Assembly: GCA_030690365.1 (NCBI GenBank)
Contig: JAUYGX010000097.1
Location: 1 to 64,000 of the forward strand
Length of the DNA stretch: 64,000 nucleotides
Direction of reading: 5' to 3'
DNA from: Bacteroidales bacterium
GTDB lineage: Bacteria; Bacteroidota; Bacteroidia; Bacteroidales; F082
The translations under genes were made by a program, and so were the position numbers. The notes beneath the pieces were generated by a model. That model saw nothing but the letters and a program-made list of their open reading frames with translations. It did no database searches and was not told the DNA's origin. Positions 9,728 to 19,391 of this stretch are shown here, in pieces; positions within the stretch are counted from its first letter, which is position 1, and each line of letters opens with the position of its first letter.

Positions 9728-10270
9728 ATGATTAAATTAATGTTTCGTTACCAGATTTACTTATTCTTTTTGTTGGTTATTGCAAGTTCAGGTTATGGCC
9801 AGAACTCAACAAAACACCATGTTCATTTTATCCGGGTGGTGGCTTCGCAATCCTACCTACGACCTCCCTTTGAAAAAATAGAAACAGAAATTTCAAATGG
9901 AGAAATTTGCTTTCGGACCGTATTGCCACCCAGGGAAACCATCTATAAATATGGCCTTGAAAAGTACGACGAATTAAATACACCACCTGTTTATATAACA
10001 CCTGACCCCGCTGATTATGATTCCATCACCAATTTCATACTGACCTCTGGTTTATTGAAGATTGACCTGAATTACATAAAACCAGTTTCTGAAAATGGGG
10101 TGGAAGCTTTTATTTCAGGGGCTGGAGGCTACGGATATACCATTGAGACTTCGGATGGAATAATCAAACTCCCTATATCAGGCGCCAGAGTTTTTAAGCT
10201 CCCTGAGGTGTTGTCCAGGTTTAATGCATTGTTTCAAAGAATATCGAAGCGATATCAAATCAAGGATTAA
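9728..10270 (+). CDS. hypothetical exported protein
   Basis: A 180-aa protein with a signal peptide (residues about 1-24, ending SSGYGQNS). No family is recognised. It is acidic and proline-containing, without further membrane segments. It lies between the ABC transporter and the barrel gene on the same strand. The 110-bp gap in front contains imperfect GGCATGG/CTGCC repeats, so it may be an insertion into the operon rather than a functional part of it. Confidence 0.6.
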   Translation: MIKLMFRYQIYLFFLLVIASSGYGQNSTKHHVHFIRVVASQSYLRPPFEKIETEISNGEICFRTVLPPRETIYKYGLEKYDELNTPPVYITPDPADYDSITNFILTSGLLKIDLNYIKPVSENGVEAFISGAGGYGYTIETSDGIIKLPISGARVFKLPEVLSRFNALFQRISKRYQIKD

Positions 10271-10292
10271 ACTTTATATCGTATAGAAACAC

Positions 10293-11462
10293 ATGCAAAT
10301 CACTTTCAAACATACCCTGGCGCTCTTGCTGGCAGCCTGGATTTCAATCAATCCAAAAGAATCAGTTGCCCAGAAAAAGGCAGAAGTCTCAGGTTTTCTG
10401 GAGTTTATGAATACCACCATGGCTCCGGCCAATTCGGCTGTTTGGCAAAATATGTCAGGCGTTTATAACCGCATCAACCTGAATTATTATGCCACAAAAA
10501 ATCTGAAATTTCAGGCCGGCATGCGCAACAACTTTCTCTACGGACCTCTTTTGGCCAATACCTACCCTGTTTATACCGATTTACTCACCAACGACGACGG
10601 ATTGGTCAACATGACCTTCGATGTGGCCCACGACAGTTCCTATGTGCTTTACACCAATATCGACCGTTTTTACATTACCTGGATCCAGGGTAAATTTGAA
10701 ACCACCATTGGCCGGCAACGCATCAATTGGGGCATCAACACCGTTTGGACGCCCAACGACATCTTTAATGCCTTTAACTACCTGGATTTCGATTACGTGG
10801 AACGGGCAGGCAGCGACGCGGTGCTGATGCAATATTACACCGGAAATTTTTCCTCCGTCAGCTTTGCCGCCAAACTTGATAAAGATCATAACCTCACGGC
10901 CGCCGCCATGGTTAAGTTTAACAAATGGAACTACGATTTCCAGTTTTTCGGTGGCGTTATGAATACCGATATGGTAGCCGGAGCAGGTTGGTCGGGACAA
11001 ATTCAGGGTGCCGGGTTTAACGGGGAAGCCACCTATTTCAGAGACAAGGACCATTTTGGTGACACCACCGGAATTCTGGTAGCATCCATCGGTGCCAATT
11101 ATACACTTCCCAACAGTCTTTACATGCATGTTTCGGTAATCTACAACAGCAACGGAACCAGCGGTCCGGCCGGACAAGGCGCCAATTTGCTGATTGGAGA
11201 GATGTCGGCCAAAACGCTGACGCTTTCGAAATTCGATGTTTTTGCAGAGGTCTCCTACCCCATCACTCCACTCATCAAGGCCAACCTGAACGGGATTGTA
11301 AATCCGCTGGACCATTCGGCCTATGTGGGACCCAATGTGAGTTTTAATCTGACCCAAAATCTGGGTCTGATGGTGATGAGCCAGGTATTTTTAGGCAAAG
11401 CCGGAACAGAATTCGGCGGATATGGTCAGATATATTATTTTAGACTAAAATATAGTTTCTAG
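10293..11462 (+). CDS. outer-membrane beta-barrel protein (porin-like) of the LolA/FtsX operon
   Basis: A 389-aa protein with a signal peptide at residues 1-26. It is rich in amphipathic strands and has a conserved-looking block TTIGRQRINWGINTVWTPND, IFNAFNYLDFDYVERAG, reminiscent of the DUF1302/porin-like barrels that co-occur with RND or ABC lipoprotein-sorting systems. It ends FRLKYSF, a typical barrel C-terminus. It probably provides the outer-membrane part of the system encoded upstream. Function is inferred only from topology and neighbourhood. Confidence 0.7.
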   Translation: MQITFKHTLALLLAAWISINPKESVAQKKAEVSGFLEFMNTTMAPANSAVWQNMSGVYNRINLNYYATKNLKFQAGMRNNFLYGPLLANTYPVYTDLLTNDDGLVNMTFDVAHDSSYVLYTNIDRFYITWIQGKFETTIGRQRINWGINTVWTPNDIFNAFNYLDFDYVERAGSDAVLMQYYTGNFSSVSFAAKLDKDHNLTAAAMVKFNKWNYDFQFFGGVMNTDMVAGAGWSGQIQGAGFNGEATYFRDKDHFGDTTGILVASIGANYTLPNSLYMHVSVIYNSNGTSGPAGQGANLLIGEMSAKTLTLSKFDVFAEVSYPITPLIKANLNGIVNPLDHSAYVGPNVSFNLTQNLGLMVMSQVFLGKAGTEFGGYGQIYYFRLKYSF

Positions 11463-11477
11463 TCAACGCCGAACCAG

Positions 11478-12212
11478 CTACAGCTTTGAAAGTATTTGCA
11501 TGAATTCATCTTTTCGTCTTCTGGAGACCAGCACTTCAGAACCATCTTCCATAATGACCGTGCCCCCTTCACCCTTGAGGTATTTTTTCATAAAATGCAG
11601 GTTGATGAGATGAGATTTGTGGGTTCTGAAAAAGCCCCTTCCGTCTAATAAATCTTCATATTCCTTCATGGTTTTCGACACCAGCAGTTTCTCTCCACTC
11701 ACCAGGTAAAAATAAGTGTAGTTGTTGTCCGATTCGCATCGGATGATTTCATTCAGTTTTACAAACTCCATTCCGTTGAGCGATGGCAAGGCTATTTTAT
11801 CAATCCGGTTAATATTGGTTAACAGGTTGTCCAATTTTTGTTTTAAATCTTTATCTGACTTGTTTTGTTTTATTTTTTCAAGAGCCAAGCTCATATCTTC
11901 TTGTTCTACAGGCTTCAACAGATAATCCACGGCACTGAACTTGATTGCTGTGATCGCAAAATGGTCATAAGCTGAAACAAAAACCACCTGGAATTGGCTG
12001 CGATCGATCAATTTTACCAAATCGAAACCCATTCCATCCTGCATTTGAATATCCAAGAACACCAGATCCGGGTGGGTTTCCTCAATCAATTTCCTGCCGC
12101 TTTGAACACCATCAGCCTCTCCAAGTATTTCGAGTTCAGGAAAATGACTTTCGATCAACGAAACAAGGTTATTTCTGGCACTGGCCTCATCATCAATAAT
12201 TACTACTCGCAT
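11478..12212 (-). CDS. LytTR-family response regulator
   Basis: 244 aa from the ATG at 12212; an upstream ATG at 12263 would add 17 residues with no domain. Residues 1-115 are a receiver domain with acidic pocket DDE (7-9), phospho-acceptor D54 in LVFLDIQ, and a conserved lysine in YLLKPVEQED. Residues about 145-240 are a LytTR DNA-binding domain (LPSLNGMEFVKLNEIIRCES, FRTHKSHLINLHFMKKY). It pairs with the LytS-type kinase just upstream on the same strand. A matching LytTR direct-repeat site lies at 14317-14346. Confidence 0.93.
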   Translation of the reverse strand: MRVVIIDDEASARNNLVSLIESHFPELEILGEADGVQSGRKLIEETHPDLVFLDIQMQDGMGFDLVKLIDRSQFQVVFVSAYDHFAITAIKFSAVDYLLKPVEQEDMSLALEKIKQNKSDKDLKQKLDNLLTNINRIDKIALPSLNGMEFVKLNEIIRCESDNNYTYFYLVSGEKLLVSKTMKEYEDLLDGRGFFRTHKSHLINLHFMKKYLKGEGGTVIMEDGSEVLVSRRRKDEFMQILSKL

Positions 12213-12297
12213 TTGGTTCCGGTTTTTATAAATCAACAATGGATTCGCAAACAAAAATAGCAAAATTAACCAGCCGGGATAGCATGGGTGAAGGCAC

Positions 12298-14286
12298 CTA
12301 CTCTTCTTCGCAGGGTATTCTTATCAAGACCCTGGTTCCCAATGCAAGTCCGTTTTCGTCTTTCAAATCAACATATTCAATGCCGGCATTTTTTCCTGAT
12401 TCCTTTCGGAGAATTTCCAACCGCTCGGCGGTGACCTGCGTCCCCAACGAAATATGGCTGTTTAGGTGATCGGTATTTTGTCCGGATGAAGTTGTCGGCC
12501 TTCCTTGACCGTTATCCGTTATCACACATTCCAACAGTCCGAAATCCGATTTAAAATCAAGGGTGATCAAACCACCTGGTTCATTCTTCACCAAACCATG
12601 AATAATGGCATTCTCCACAAATGGTTGTATCAACATGGGACTCAGGTAAACATCTTCAGGAATCAAACCGGGTTCAACAGAAATCTTAAAATTAAAATTT
12701 CCCCCAAAACGTAGTTTTTCCAGCTCAAGATTTAATGTAAGTGAGGTTATCTCTTCCTCAAGCGATACCGTAGTTTTCCTGGAGTTTTCAAGGATCATCC
12801 GCATCAACCGTGCAAATTTGGTCAGGTAAAACCGGGCATCTGCAGGTTGGTTGTCGCCAATAAAGCTGTTGATTGAATTAAGCGAATTAAAAATAAAATG
12901 TGGATTCATTTGCGATCGCAACATGCGTTGCTCGATACTTACTTTCTGTTTCTCCAACTCCCCTTTTTCCTTTATCTGGCGTAGTCTGTTGCGGTTAAAA
13001 AACAGGATAATGATCAGCAAAATGACAAGAAAGATAATGACAATCAGAAATTTCTGATTTCGTTGCAACTGGATTTCCAGGTCTTTATTTTTCTGTTCCA
13101 CCTTTAGTACAGCAATTTCCTTTTCCTTTTCTGCCGTTTTAAACTTGGTTTCCATTTCACTAATTGCCTCCAGGTTTTTTTCACTAAACACAGAATCATT
13201 CAATGCAATATACTGATTCCCATATTCGTAAAGCAAAGCTGCATCGTCTGTTAATCTTGCATAATCAAACAAAGCCCGGTATGCTTCCAGGGCGAAGTTT
13301 TTTTGATTGTCTTCCAAAGCCCTTTTTAGACCAATCATCAGGTAATGATGGGCTTTTACTGCAACTTTCTTGTGAACATAACATTGCCCGATCCTGATGT
13401 TTAACAACACCGCATTATAATTATCCGGAATTTTTTCGCAAATATCCAGTGCGCCAACCAAAAATGTGAGCGCCGAATCTGCCTGGTTCAGTTTCAAATA
13501 GAGTTCTCCCAGGTTCATCATCGATATCATAACCGAACGCTGCCCCTGGTACTTTTGATTAATGACCAAAGCACGGTTATAATAATCGAGTGCTTTCTCG
13601 GGTTCTCCTTTGTCAATATACAACTCACCCAGGTTGTTGTACAAAGATCCCTTTCTATTCTCCTCCCCAAGGCTGTCGAGTATGGCCAGGGCCAGTTGAT
13701 AATTCCTGAATGCTTCGTCATATTTTTTCCAATCTAAGTAAGCATTCCCCATATTGTTGTAAGAGAGCAACATGTTTTCAAAATCCCCGCGTTGCCTTGC
13801 AAGTGATAAATTCTCCTGATAAAGTCGAAGCGCCTCAGGATAATCTCCGGTTCGCATCATGGCAACGGCAACATTGTTTTGAACCAGGACCAGGCCGGTG
13901 GTATCTTTTATAGCCGTAAATATAGCTATGGCTGAATCCATGTATGGATAGGCACTATCAATGTAACCGCTACTCAAATACGAAACCCCTATTACATTAA
14001 GGCTGAAAGCAATACCGGCATCATAGTTAATGGTATGTGACATTTTATTCCCGAGACGGGCATACAACTTGGCACTATCGAGCGATACCCTGCTGTAAAA
14101 ATTAGACAATGTCAAAGCTGCCTTCACAACAGATCTATCTGGCGGTTCTTCCGAAAACTGCTGTTGATCGACTACCACACGCAAACTATCAATTAATTGT
14201 TTTTGTCCTGATGAAACTGAAATATCGAACAACAAAACAATCAAGGTAAGGAAAATATTATTGATTACTGACCGAAGATGATACAT
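12298..14286 (-). CDS. TPR-containing sensor histidine kinase (LytS/YehU type)
   Basis: A 662-aa protein. Residues 1-28 are a signal peptide, and about 55-360 contain tandem tetratricopeptide repeats (LYNNLGELYIDKGEPEKALDYYN and similar). A coiled coil precedes one membrane helix (FLIVIIFLVILLIIILFF, about 420-440). The His-kinase domain has H463 in RSQMNPHFIFNSLNS, then a HATPase_c domain (about 545-655). This is the usual Bacteroidota two-component sensor with periplasmic TPRs. The partner is the LytTR regulator 86 bp downstream. The signal sensed is unknown. Confidence 0.92.
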   Translation of the reverse strand: MYHLRSVINNIFLTLIVLLFDISVSSGQKQLIDSLRVVVDQQQFSEEPPDRSVVKAALTLSNFYSRVSLDSAKLYARLGNKMSHTINYDAGIAFSLNVIGVSYLSSGYIDSAYPYMDSAIAIFTAIKDTTGLVLVQNNVAVAMMRTGDYPEALRLYQENLSLARQRGDFENMLLSYNNMGNAYLDWKKYDEAFRNYQLALAILDSLGEENRKGSLYNNLGELYIDKGEPEKALDYYNRALVINQKYQGQRSVMISMMNLGELYLKLNQADSALTFLVGALDICEKIPDNYNAVLLNIRIGQCYVHKKVAVKAHHYLMIGLKRALEDNQKNFALEAYRALFDYARLTDDAALLYEYGNQYIALNDSVFSEKNLEAISEMETKFKTAEKEKEIAVLKVEQKNKDLEIQLQRNQKFLIVIIFLVILLIIILFFNRNRLRQIKEKGELEKQKVSIEQRMLRSQMNPHFIFNSLNSINSFIGDNQPADARFYLTKFARLMRMILENSRKTTVSLEEEITSLTLNLELEKLRFGGNFNFKISVEPGLIPEDVYLSPMLIQPFVENAIIHGLVKNEPGGLITLDFKSDFGLLECVITDNGQGRPTTSSGQNTDHLNSHISLGTQVTAERLEILRKESGKNAGIEYVDLKDENGLALGTRVLIRIPCEEE

Positions 14287-14316
14287 GCATTGAAAATTGG
14301 ATTATACCTAAAAACA

Positions 14317-14346
14317 ACCGTTCACTGTCGTTAAACAACCGTTTAC
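14317..14346 (+). promoter_or_regulatory. LytTR-type operator (direct repeat)
   Basis: Two copies of ACCGTTyAC (14317-14325 and 14338-14346) are separated by 12 bp, within a longer repeat AAACAACCGTTyACT of 21-bp period. Spacing and core match the known LytTR/AgrA site class (two direct ACCGTTnAn-like elements 12-13 bp apart). It lies 10 bp upstream of the TTG of the 14357 promoter and 31 bp from the kinase start. Confidence 0.65.
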
Positions 14347-14356
14347 TCATTTCTAC

Positions 14357-14387
14357 TTGTACAAGGAATCTTTACACTTTATTTTTG
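14357..14387 (+). promoter_or_regulatory. Bacteroidota-type promoter for the 1253-aa T9SS protein
   Basis: TTG (14357-14359), a 20-bp spacer and TATTTTTG (14380-14387) match the -33/-7 promoter of Bacteroidota sigma-A. Transcription would start near 14394, giving a leader of about 73 nt. The adjacent LytTR-like repeat is in an activator position. Confidence 0.65.
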
Positions 14388-14466
14388 GCATCGAAGCATT
14401 GTAAAAATGTCTTAAAAAGCTTTTTTAACAGTTTCCAAATTTAAACATTATTAAATAATACAACCT

Positions 14467-17400
14467 ATGAAATTCCAATACACTAAAAACCACTATGACA
14501 AATGGAGAATCCACATTCTAACCATTTTACTCATTTCTGCTCATGCTATTTTTGCTCAAAGCAGCGGAGAGGTTGTTAATTTAGGACTTTACGGAGGAGC
14601 AAGTCATGACTTCAGTTGGGCATATTCCACCAACAGACTTTTCTCGACAGTAGAAACACCTGCCAGTTTATTCTATAGTGACGACACCTGCGCCACCTGG
14701 ACACAACCCTTCCCCATCGATTCGCTGGAATATACCACTGATGGTGTGCGACGCGGATGGGGCGGAGGCGGACTTAGAATTGTCACCAACCGGACAGGCT
14801 GGGTAGCCTTACAGACAGCCGAACAGGGTGGAACACTGACCAGCTCTGTTGTGAGCTATAACCATGGCGACAGCGGAACTTTTAGCACCATTTACGATGG
14901 ATATTTACTACACCAGACAGACCCTTCGTTTACCGAAAACACCAGCACCTCAGCCATTGACTTGTCTGAAACATGGGTATATGTGGCATTAAGCAACGCC
15001 TTGGTTCGAATGAACGATACCAGCACGTATGGTCCCCATAACATCCTGGTCAATCTTGACACGGTAACGGGTATAGGCACCCATACCCACATCAATTGGC
15101 TTGCTATTACAGGCGATGCTTCGGGCTTTCCTATTTTACTGGTGGCCAATACTCCCGGAGATCAATATGGTAACCTTTATCGTTTTGATGGCACATCATT
15201 TACAGAAATTACGGGTATTCTATCCACCTATGGGTTCGAACGAATATTCATTCACCCTTTGGATTATTCACTCGACACACTCATCGTATCGGCATTACAA
15301 AAAACAGGAAGTCAGAGAAAAATATTCAGGTCGCTGGACGGCGGAACATCCTGGACAGATATCACCCCTGGGGGATTTGGTGTAAACTGGCCACTTCAAA
15401 ATGCAGACTACAATCCCGATTGGGTAAGCCAAATGCCTTCAGGCAACGGATTACGATTGTCTTTCCCAGGTGTTGAAAAATCTGATAATCTGGGAAATAC
15501 ATGGAGTTCACATATGTTGGAAGACAATGCATCGGCCACTCATCCGGTTGACACGAGTATTGTCGTCGGATCAAAGAACAAAGGACCTCAATTGAGTATC
15601 AACGGAGCAATGGGCACTTTTACCAGCGCAACCAACGTAGGTCATGCCGCAGTTAGCATAACAAAAATTGCTCAAAAGGATACCGATGTTTACTATGTAG
15701 CCACCAAAGCCGGTCTGGGCTATACGGATGCGTATAAAGACCCTGCTGTGGTAGGTGTAGACCAGTGGATACCTCCTCATGGCGACTTTCCCATCAACGG
15801 AGTGGGTACAGATGCCGGAGTTTTTAGTGTAGCCATCGATCCCAATGACGAACTGCATGTGATAGCAGGCTCAACGAATGGATTTTATGTCACTACCACA
15901 GGGGCTTCCGGATTTTCCTGGGTACATCCCACCGATTGGGATACAGGTTCTCAATTGGACTTTAGGGTAAATGATATCAAATTTATCACCTCCGACACCA
16001 TCGTTGCCACCACAGGTCATGGCGACAATGTAAACCTTCAGCCAAGCTATGAATATGGCAATATCTGGATGAGCTACGATGGAGGTGCCACCTGGAGTAA
16101 AACAGCACCAAGCGACACCGACGACTCGGGGACTCCAGTTTATTTTAGAGAAGGGAATACCGTGGTTGTTGGTTTTGGAACCAGCGACACCATTATTTAT
16201 ATTGGCACAGGCTACTGGCAAGACACACCAAAAGATGATGGACAGCTATGGAAATCAGATGATATGGGATCAACCTGGAGCTTCGTGAATTATGGACCAA
16301 CCGGACAAAATGGAGGCGAGCTAAGGATGAAAATTTACGACATGGATATTCATCCGGATCCCGACAGCAATCAGGTACTTTATATGGCATCTGGTGAAAA
16401 CCTTGATTACGCTTTTTGCAGAACAACAGACGGCGGTGTCACCTACACTTATCTCGATGTGTCGGGACAAGGGGCATTCTCATCGGTTTTGGTCACTAAA
16501 AGTTCGCCGAATATTATATCGGTGGCAGCCCGCAGAAACTTGTTCCGCTATAACCGGATATTGGCCTCAACCACAACGGTTTTCAACGGACTACCGGGTG
16601 AGTTTGTTCCCGATCTGGAAACAGGTTCAACTTTGCTTGGAACAACCACCGGACTATACAAACTGGACGAAACTCCGGGAAGTGTATCAACCATCTGGAA
16701 TGGCATGGGTGACTGGACAGATGTCTCGAAATGGTCCAATGGAATTCCTTATGACAATAGCGATGTTGTGATTGAATCAGGTAAAGTGAATGTTGATTAT
16801 GGTGGGAGTATAAATAACCTGACCATGGAACCACAATCCAGCATGACAGTAGCTGCCGGAATTGACCTTACGGTTGCCGGCAATCTCTTGCTTAATTCGG
16901 ATGCAAGCGGATACGCCTCCTTTATTAATGAGGGTACATTTACCGTTAACGGTGAAGTAAATATCGAAAAAATACTGACTCAGGATCAATGGCACTATAT
17001 CACTCCACCGGTTAGCAACTCCACAGCAAATGATTTCTTGGGGATTTATTTAAAATATTGGGATGAAGTATCAAACCAGTGGACATACATTACTGAACCT
17101 ACGGAAGAACTCTTTGCAGGAAAAGGATATAGCGCATGGTCGAGTAGCGGTACAACAGGTAATGCGATAATCACTTTTTCAGGAACGATGAATTCAGGAG
17201 ATTACTCACCTGTACTAACATTAAGTGGTGATCCGGGACTCGATTATGGATGGAACCTGGTAGGCAACGAATTTCCTTCGGCCATCGACTGGGGAACAGA
17301 CAATGATCCAAACCCGGAACTGATCTTCAGCAACATCGACAACACCCTCTATTTTTGGACAGGATCGCAGTATGCAACATACAACCCCTCAGGAAATGGA

Positions 17401-18228
17401 GGAGATGGTCTGGGTACAAATGGTGCTACCCGGTATATTGCCTCAGCTCAGGGATTTTACATTCATGCCAATGCACCAGGCCCAGGACTGACGATTCCTC
17501 AAAGCACCAGAGTGCATGATACGCAGCCATTTATGGCTCCCCAAACACTCACTGGCAATCAGCTTAAATTGCACGTGGATTCTGATACCTATTCCGATGA
17601 AACGGTAGTGGCATTCAATGATCAGGCCCACAATGCATTTGATCCGAATTACGATGCTTACAAACTTGATGGAATTGATGTGGCTCCTCAGTTATATTCA
17701 TTTTTTGAAAATGAAAAACTGGCTGTAAATACACTTCCATTTGAGGGAGATGCCATGGACATCCCTGTATTTTTTGAGGCAGGAACACCGGGAACCCATG
17801 CCCTTCTGGCCATTGGGATGGATGGATTTCCGGATGATGTCTATATTCAACTCGAAGACAAATTGGAAGGGATTGAAATCGACCTCAGAGATCAGCCTGA
17901 ATACACGTTCTATGGCAGCCCCTCCGATTTACCCGACAGGTTCATCCTGCATTTCGATGCCGCCACTCTGGGTGAAAACGAGGTTGATGCTCCGGACAAT
18001 ATCCTGATTTATGGTAGTACGGGACAATTATTTATTGAAAACACCAAAGGTGATGTAGTCAATGGCAGGATTCGGATATTCAATACGCTTGGTGAGATGA
18101 TCTTCAATTCAGAGCTGAATGGAGAGAGCAAATATTCGATTCAGGCGATTTTTAACACAGGAGCCTATTTGGTTGTTTTAACTAGTGAAAAATCGGTTAA
18201 GACCAAAAAGCTATTGATCAACCGTTAA
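14467..18228 (+). CDS. large secreted protein with BNR/sortilin-like repeats and T9SS sorting domain
   Basis: A 1253-aa protein with a signal peptide at residues 1-31. The N-terminal two thirds contain several Asp-box/BNR-like motifs of the form SxDxGxTW (RSLDGGTSWTD, DNLGNTWSS, YDGGATWSK, SDDMGSTWSF), indicating beta-propeller(s) as in sortilin/sialidase-like proteins. About 700-830 is a repeat-like segment, followed by a region seen in Bacteroidota surface proteins. The last 75 residues (ILIYGSTGQLFIENTKG, FNTLGEMIFNSEL, KTKKLLINR) form a type A T9SS C-terminal domain. It should be exported by T9SS and attached or released at the surface. Its promoter may be under the neighbouring LytTR system. 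Confidence 0.82.
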   Translation: MKFQYTKNHYDKWRIHILTILLISAHAIFAQSSGEVVNLGLYGGASHDFSWAYSTNRLFSTVETPASLFYSDDTCATWTQPFPIDSLEYTTDGVRRGWGGGGLRIVTNRTGWVALQTAEQGGTLTSSVVSYNHGDSGTFSTIYDGYLLHQTDPSFTENTSTSAIDLSETWVYVALSNALVRMNDTSTYGPHNILVNLDTVTGIGTHTHINWLAITGDASGFPILLVANTPGDQYGNLYRFDGTSFTEITGILSTYGFERIFIHPLDYSLDTLIVSALQKTGSQRKIFRSLDGGTSWTDITPGGFGVNWPLQNADYNPDWVSQMPSGNGLRLSFPGVEKSDNLGNTWSSHMLEDNASATHPVDTSIVVGSKNKGPQLSINGAMGTFTSATNVGHAAVSITKIAQKDTDVYYVATKAGLGYTDAYKDPAVVGVDQWIPPHGDFPINGVGTDAGVFSVAIDPNDELHVIAGSTNGFYVTTTGASGFSWVHPTDWDTGSQLDFRVNDIKFITSDTIVATTGHGDNVNLQPSYEYGNIWMSYDGGATWSKTAPSDTDDSGTPVYFREGNTVVVGFGTSDTIIYIGTGYWQDTPKDDGQLWKSDDMGSTWSFVNYGPTGQNGGELRMKIYDMDIHPDPDSNQVLYMASGENLDYAFCRTTDGGVTYTYLDVSGQGAFSSVLVTKSSPNIISVAARRNLFRYNRILASTTTVFNGLPGEFVPDLETGSTLLGTTTGLYKLDETPGSVSTIWNGMGDWTDVSKWSNGIPYDNSDVVIESGKVNVDYGGSINNLTMEPQSSMTVAAGIDLTVAGNLLLNSDASGYASFINEGTFTVNGEVNIEKILTQDQWHYITPPVSNSTANDFLGIYLKYWDEVSNQWTYITEPTEELFAGKGYSAWSSSGTTGNAIITFSGTMNSGDYSPVLTLSGDPGLDYGWNLVGNEFPSAIDWGTDNDPNPELIFSNIDNTLYFWTGSQYATYNPSGNGGDGLGTNGATRYIASAQGFYIHANAPGPGLTIPQSTRVHDTQPFMAPQTLTGNQLKLHVDSDTYSDETVVAFNDQAHNAFDPNYDAYKLDGIDVAPQLYSFFENEKLAVNTLPFEGDAMDIPVFFEAGTPGTHALLAIGMDGFPDDVYIQLEDKLEGIEIDLRDQPEYTFYGSPSDLPDRFILHFDAATLGENEVDAPDNILIYGSTGQLFIENTKGDVVNGRIRIFNTLGEMIFNSELNGESKYSIQAIFNTGAYLVVLTSEKSVKTKKLLINR

Positions 18229-18305
18229 AACCAATAAACAATATACCAGGACAATAGGGGAAATAGTTGAATTATTTGAAATGCAATAAAAAGTAATATT
18301 AACAC

Positions 18306-18557
18306 ATGAAATACAAATTATACCAATTATTAATCCATTTACTTGTTGTAGGGATTATCCTGATTCCTTCAGACCTGATCGCCGCTAGTCAACCCCCGGA
18401 CCCGGGAGGCGACCCAACAGGAGGCGGAATTCCGGTAGGTGGGGGAGCTCCATTAGAAAATGGCTTTTGGATTCTGGTTTGTTTGGCTATTTGCTATTTC
18501 ATCTGGAAATTGTATCACCTATTGAACCTGGTATTACACAAATCGGATGAACCGTAA
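18306..18557 (+). CDS. small proline/glycine-rich membrane protein
   Basis: 83 aa. A signal peptide (residues 1-27) is followed by a Pro/Gly-rich linker (PPDPGGDPTGGGIPVGGGAP) and a C-terminal membrane helix (NGFWILVCLAICYFIWKLY), then a basic tail. This resembles the short Bacteroidota proteins with a PID-CTERM-like tripartite C-terminus found near T9SS proteins; here the motif reads PLE instead of PID, so the match is loose. It follows the T9SS protein by 78 bp and is probably in the same transcript. Confidence 0.6.
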   Translation: MKYKLYQLLIHLLVVGIILIPSDLIAASQPPDPGGDPTGGGIPVGGGAPLENGFWILVCLAICYFIWKLYHLLNLVLHKSDEP

Positions 18558-18678
18558 ATCCCGGTTAAAAACTATATAGGAGGATTAGAATCATTTGATT
18601 GAACCTGACCCGAATGAATTTGACATCGTTGAAGATCGAATATGAAAATCTTTCTATTTTTGTAAAAAATCGTTGATT

Positions 18679-19194
18679 ATGAAATCTATTTACAGCATCA
18701 TTCGATCCTCGTTGCTTGTCATCATTGCGTTCGCATCGCTTCTGTTTTCACTGACCATCAACGAATTCGGATTCTTTTTTGGTGTAACCCTGCTTATCGG
18801 CGGAGCACTCACTGCCATTTATCTCTTTATCCATTTTGACGAAACCCTCAACGAAAAAGTGATTATGGAAGCATTGATGGACGTTTTTGCAGGCCTGGCA
18901 ATACTCACCTTTCCTGAAATTTCCCAACGTTTTGTTCTGGTAGATTTCGCCTTCTGGATGGCCATGATGGGCATTTTATACCTTTCGGGAGGATTTTTCA
19001 ACCACAAAAAATCGAAGTATTTCTGGTTGTATGTATTATCCGGACTCGCTTTAATCATTTTTGGATTTATCATAATAAACTATAGTTCAGAAACTTTAGG
19101 TTCGGTGAACTACCTGATGTCGTTTGCAATTATCCTCTATGGAATTGTTGGTATTTATCTGGCCATCGCCAGAAAAAAGATCCCTTTTCAGTAA
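18679..19194 (+). CDS. DUF308/HdeD-like membrane protein
   Basis: 171 aa from the ATG at 18679; an in-frame TTG at 18673 is less likely. Six hydrophobic segments alternate with short loops (LLVIIAFASLLFSLTI, GFFFGVTLLIGGALTAIYLFI, WMAMMGILYLSGGFF, LYVLSGLALIIFGFIII, LMSFAIILYGIVGIYLAI), the layout of the HdeD/DUF308 family of small inner-membrane proteins with unclear roles in stress. A -7-like TATTTTTG occurs at 18655-18662. Confidence 0.7.
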   Translation: MKSIYSIIRSSLLVIIAFASLLFSLTINEFGFFFGVTLLIGGALTAIYLFIHFDETLNEKVIMEALMDVFAGLAILTFPEISQRFVLVDFAFWMAMMGILYLSGGFFNHKKSKYFWLYVLSGLALIIFGFIIINYSSETLGSVNYLMSFAIILYGIVGIYLAIARKKIPFQ

Positions 19195-19328
19195 ATTGGT
19201 ATACCGATTTGGATCTTTGTACAGGTACATGGCACCATCAGATGTTCCAAACATTAAAAATAACCCATTTCAAATTAATCTGTTGATTTACAAAAGATTT
19301 AAAAACAGAAAAAGATTCAGAAAAAAGA

Positions 19329-19359
19329 TTGCGTAATTCAATTTATCTTTCTATTTTTG
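19329..19359 (+). promoter_or_regulatory. rpsO promoter
   Basis: TTG (19329-19331), a 20-bp spacer and TATTTTTG (19352-19359) form a canonical Bacteroidota -33/-7 pair. Transcription would start near 19366, about 26 nt before the rpsO start codon. Confidence 0.7.
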
Positions 19360-19391
19360 CAGCCCGAATTTTTGAGTAAAAAAGATAACGT

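Noticed and set aside
10581-11357. 258-aa minus-strand ORF opposite the barrel gene
   Set aside because: Shadow ORF in the complement of a beta-barrel gene; no start context or motif.
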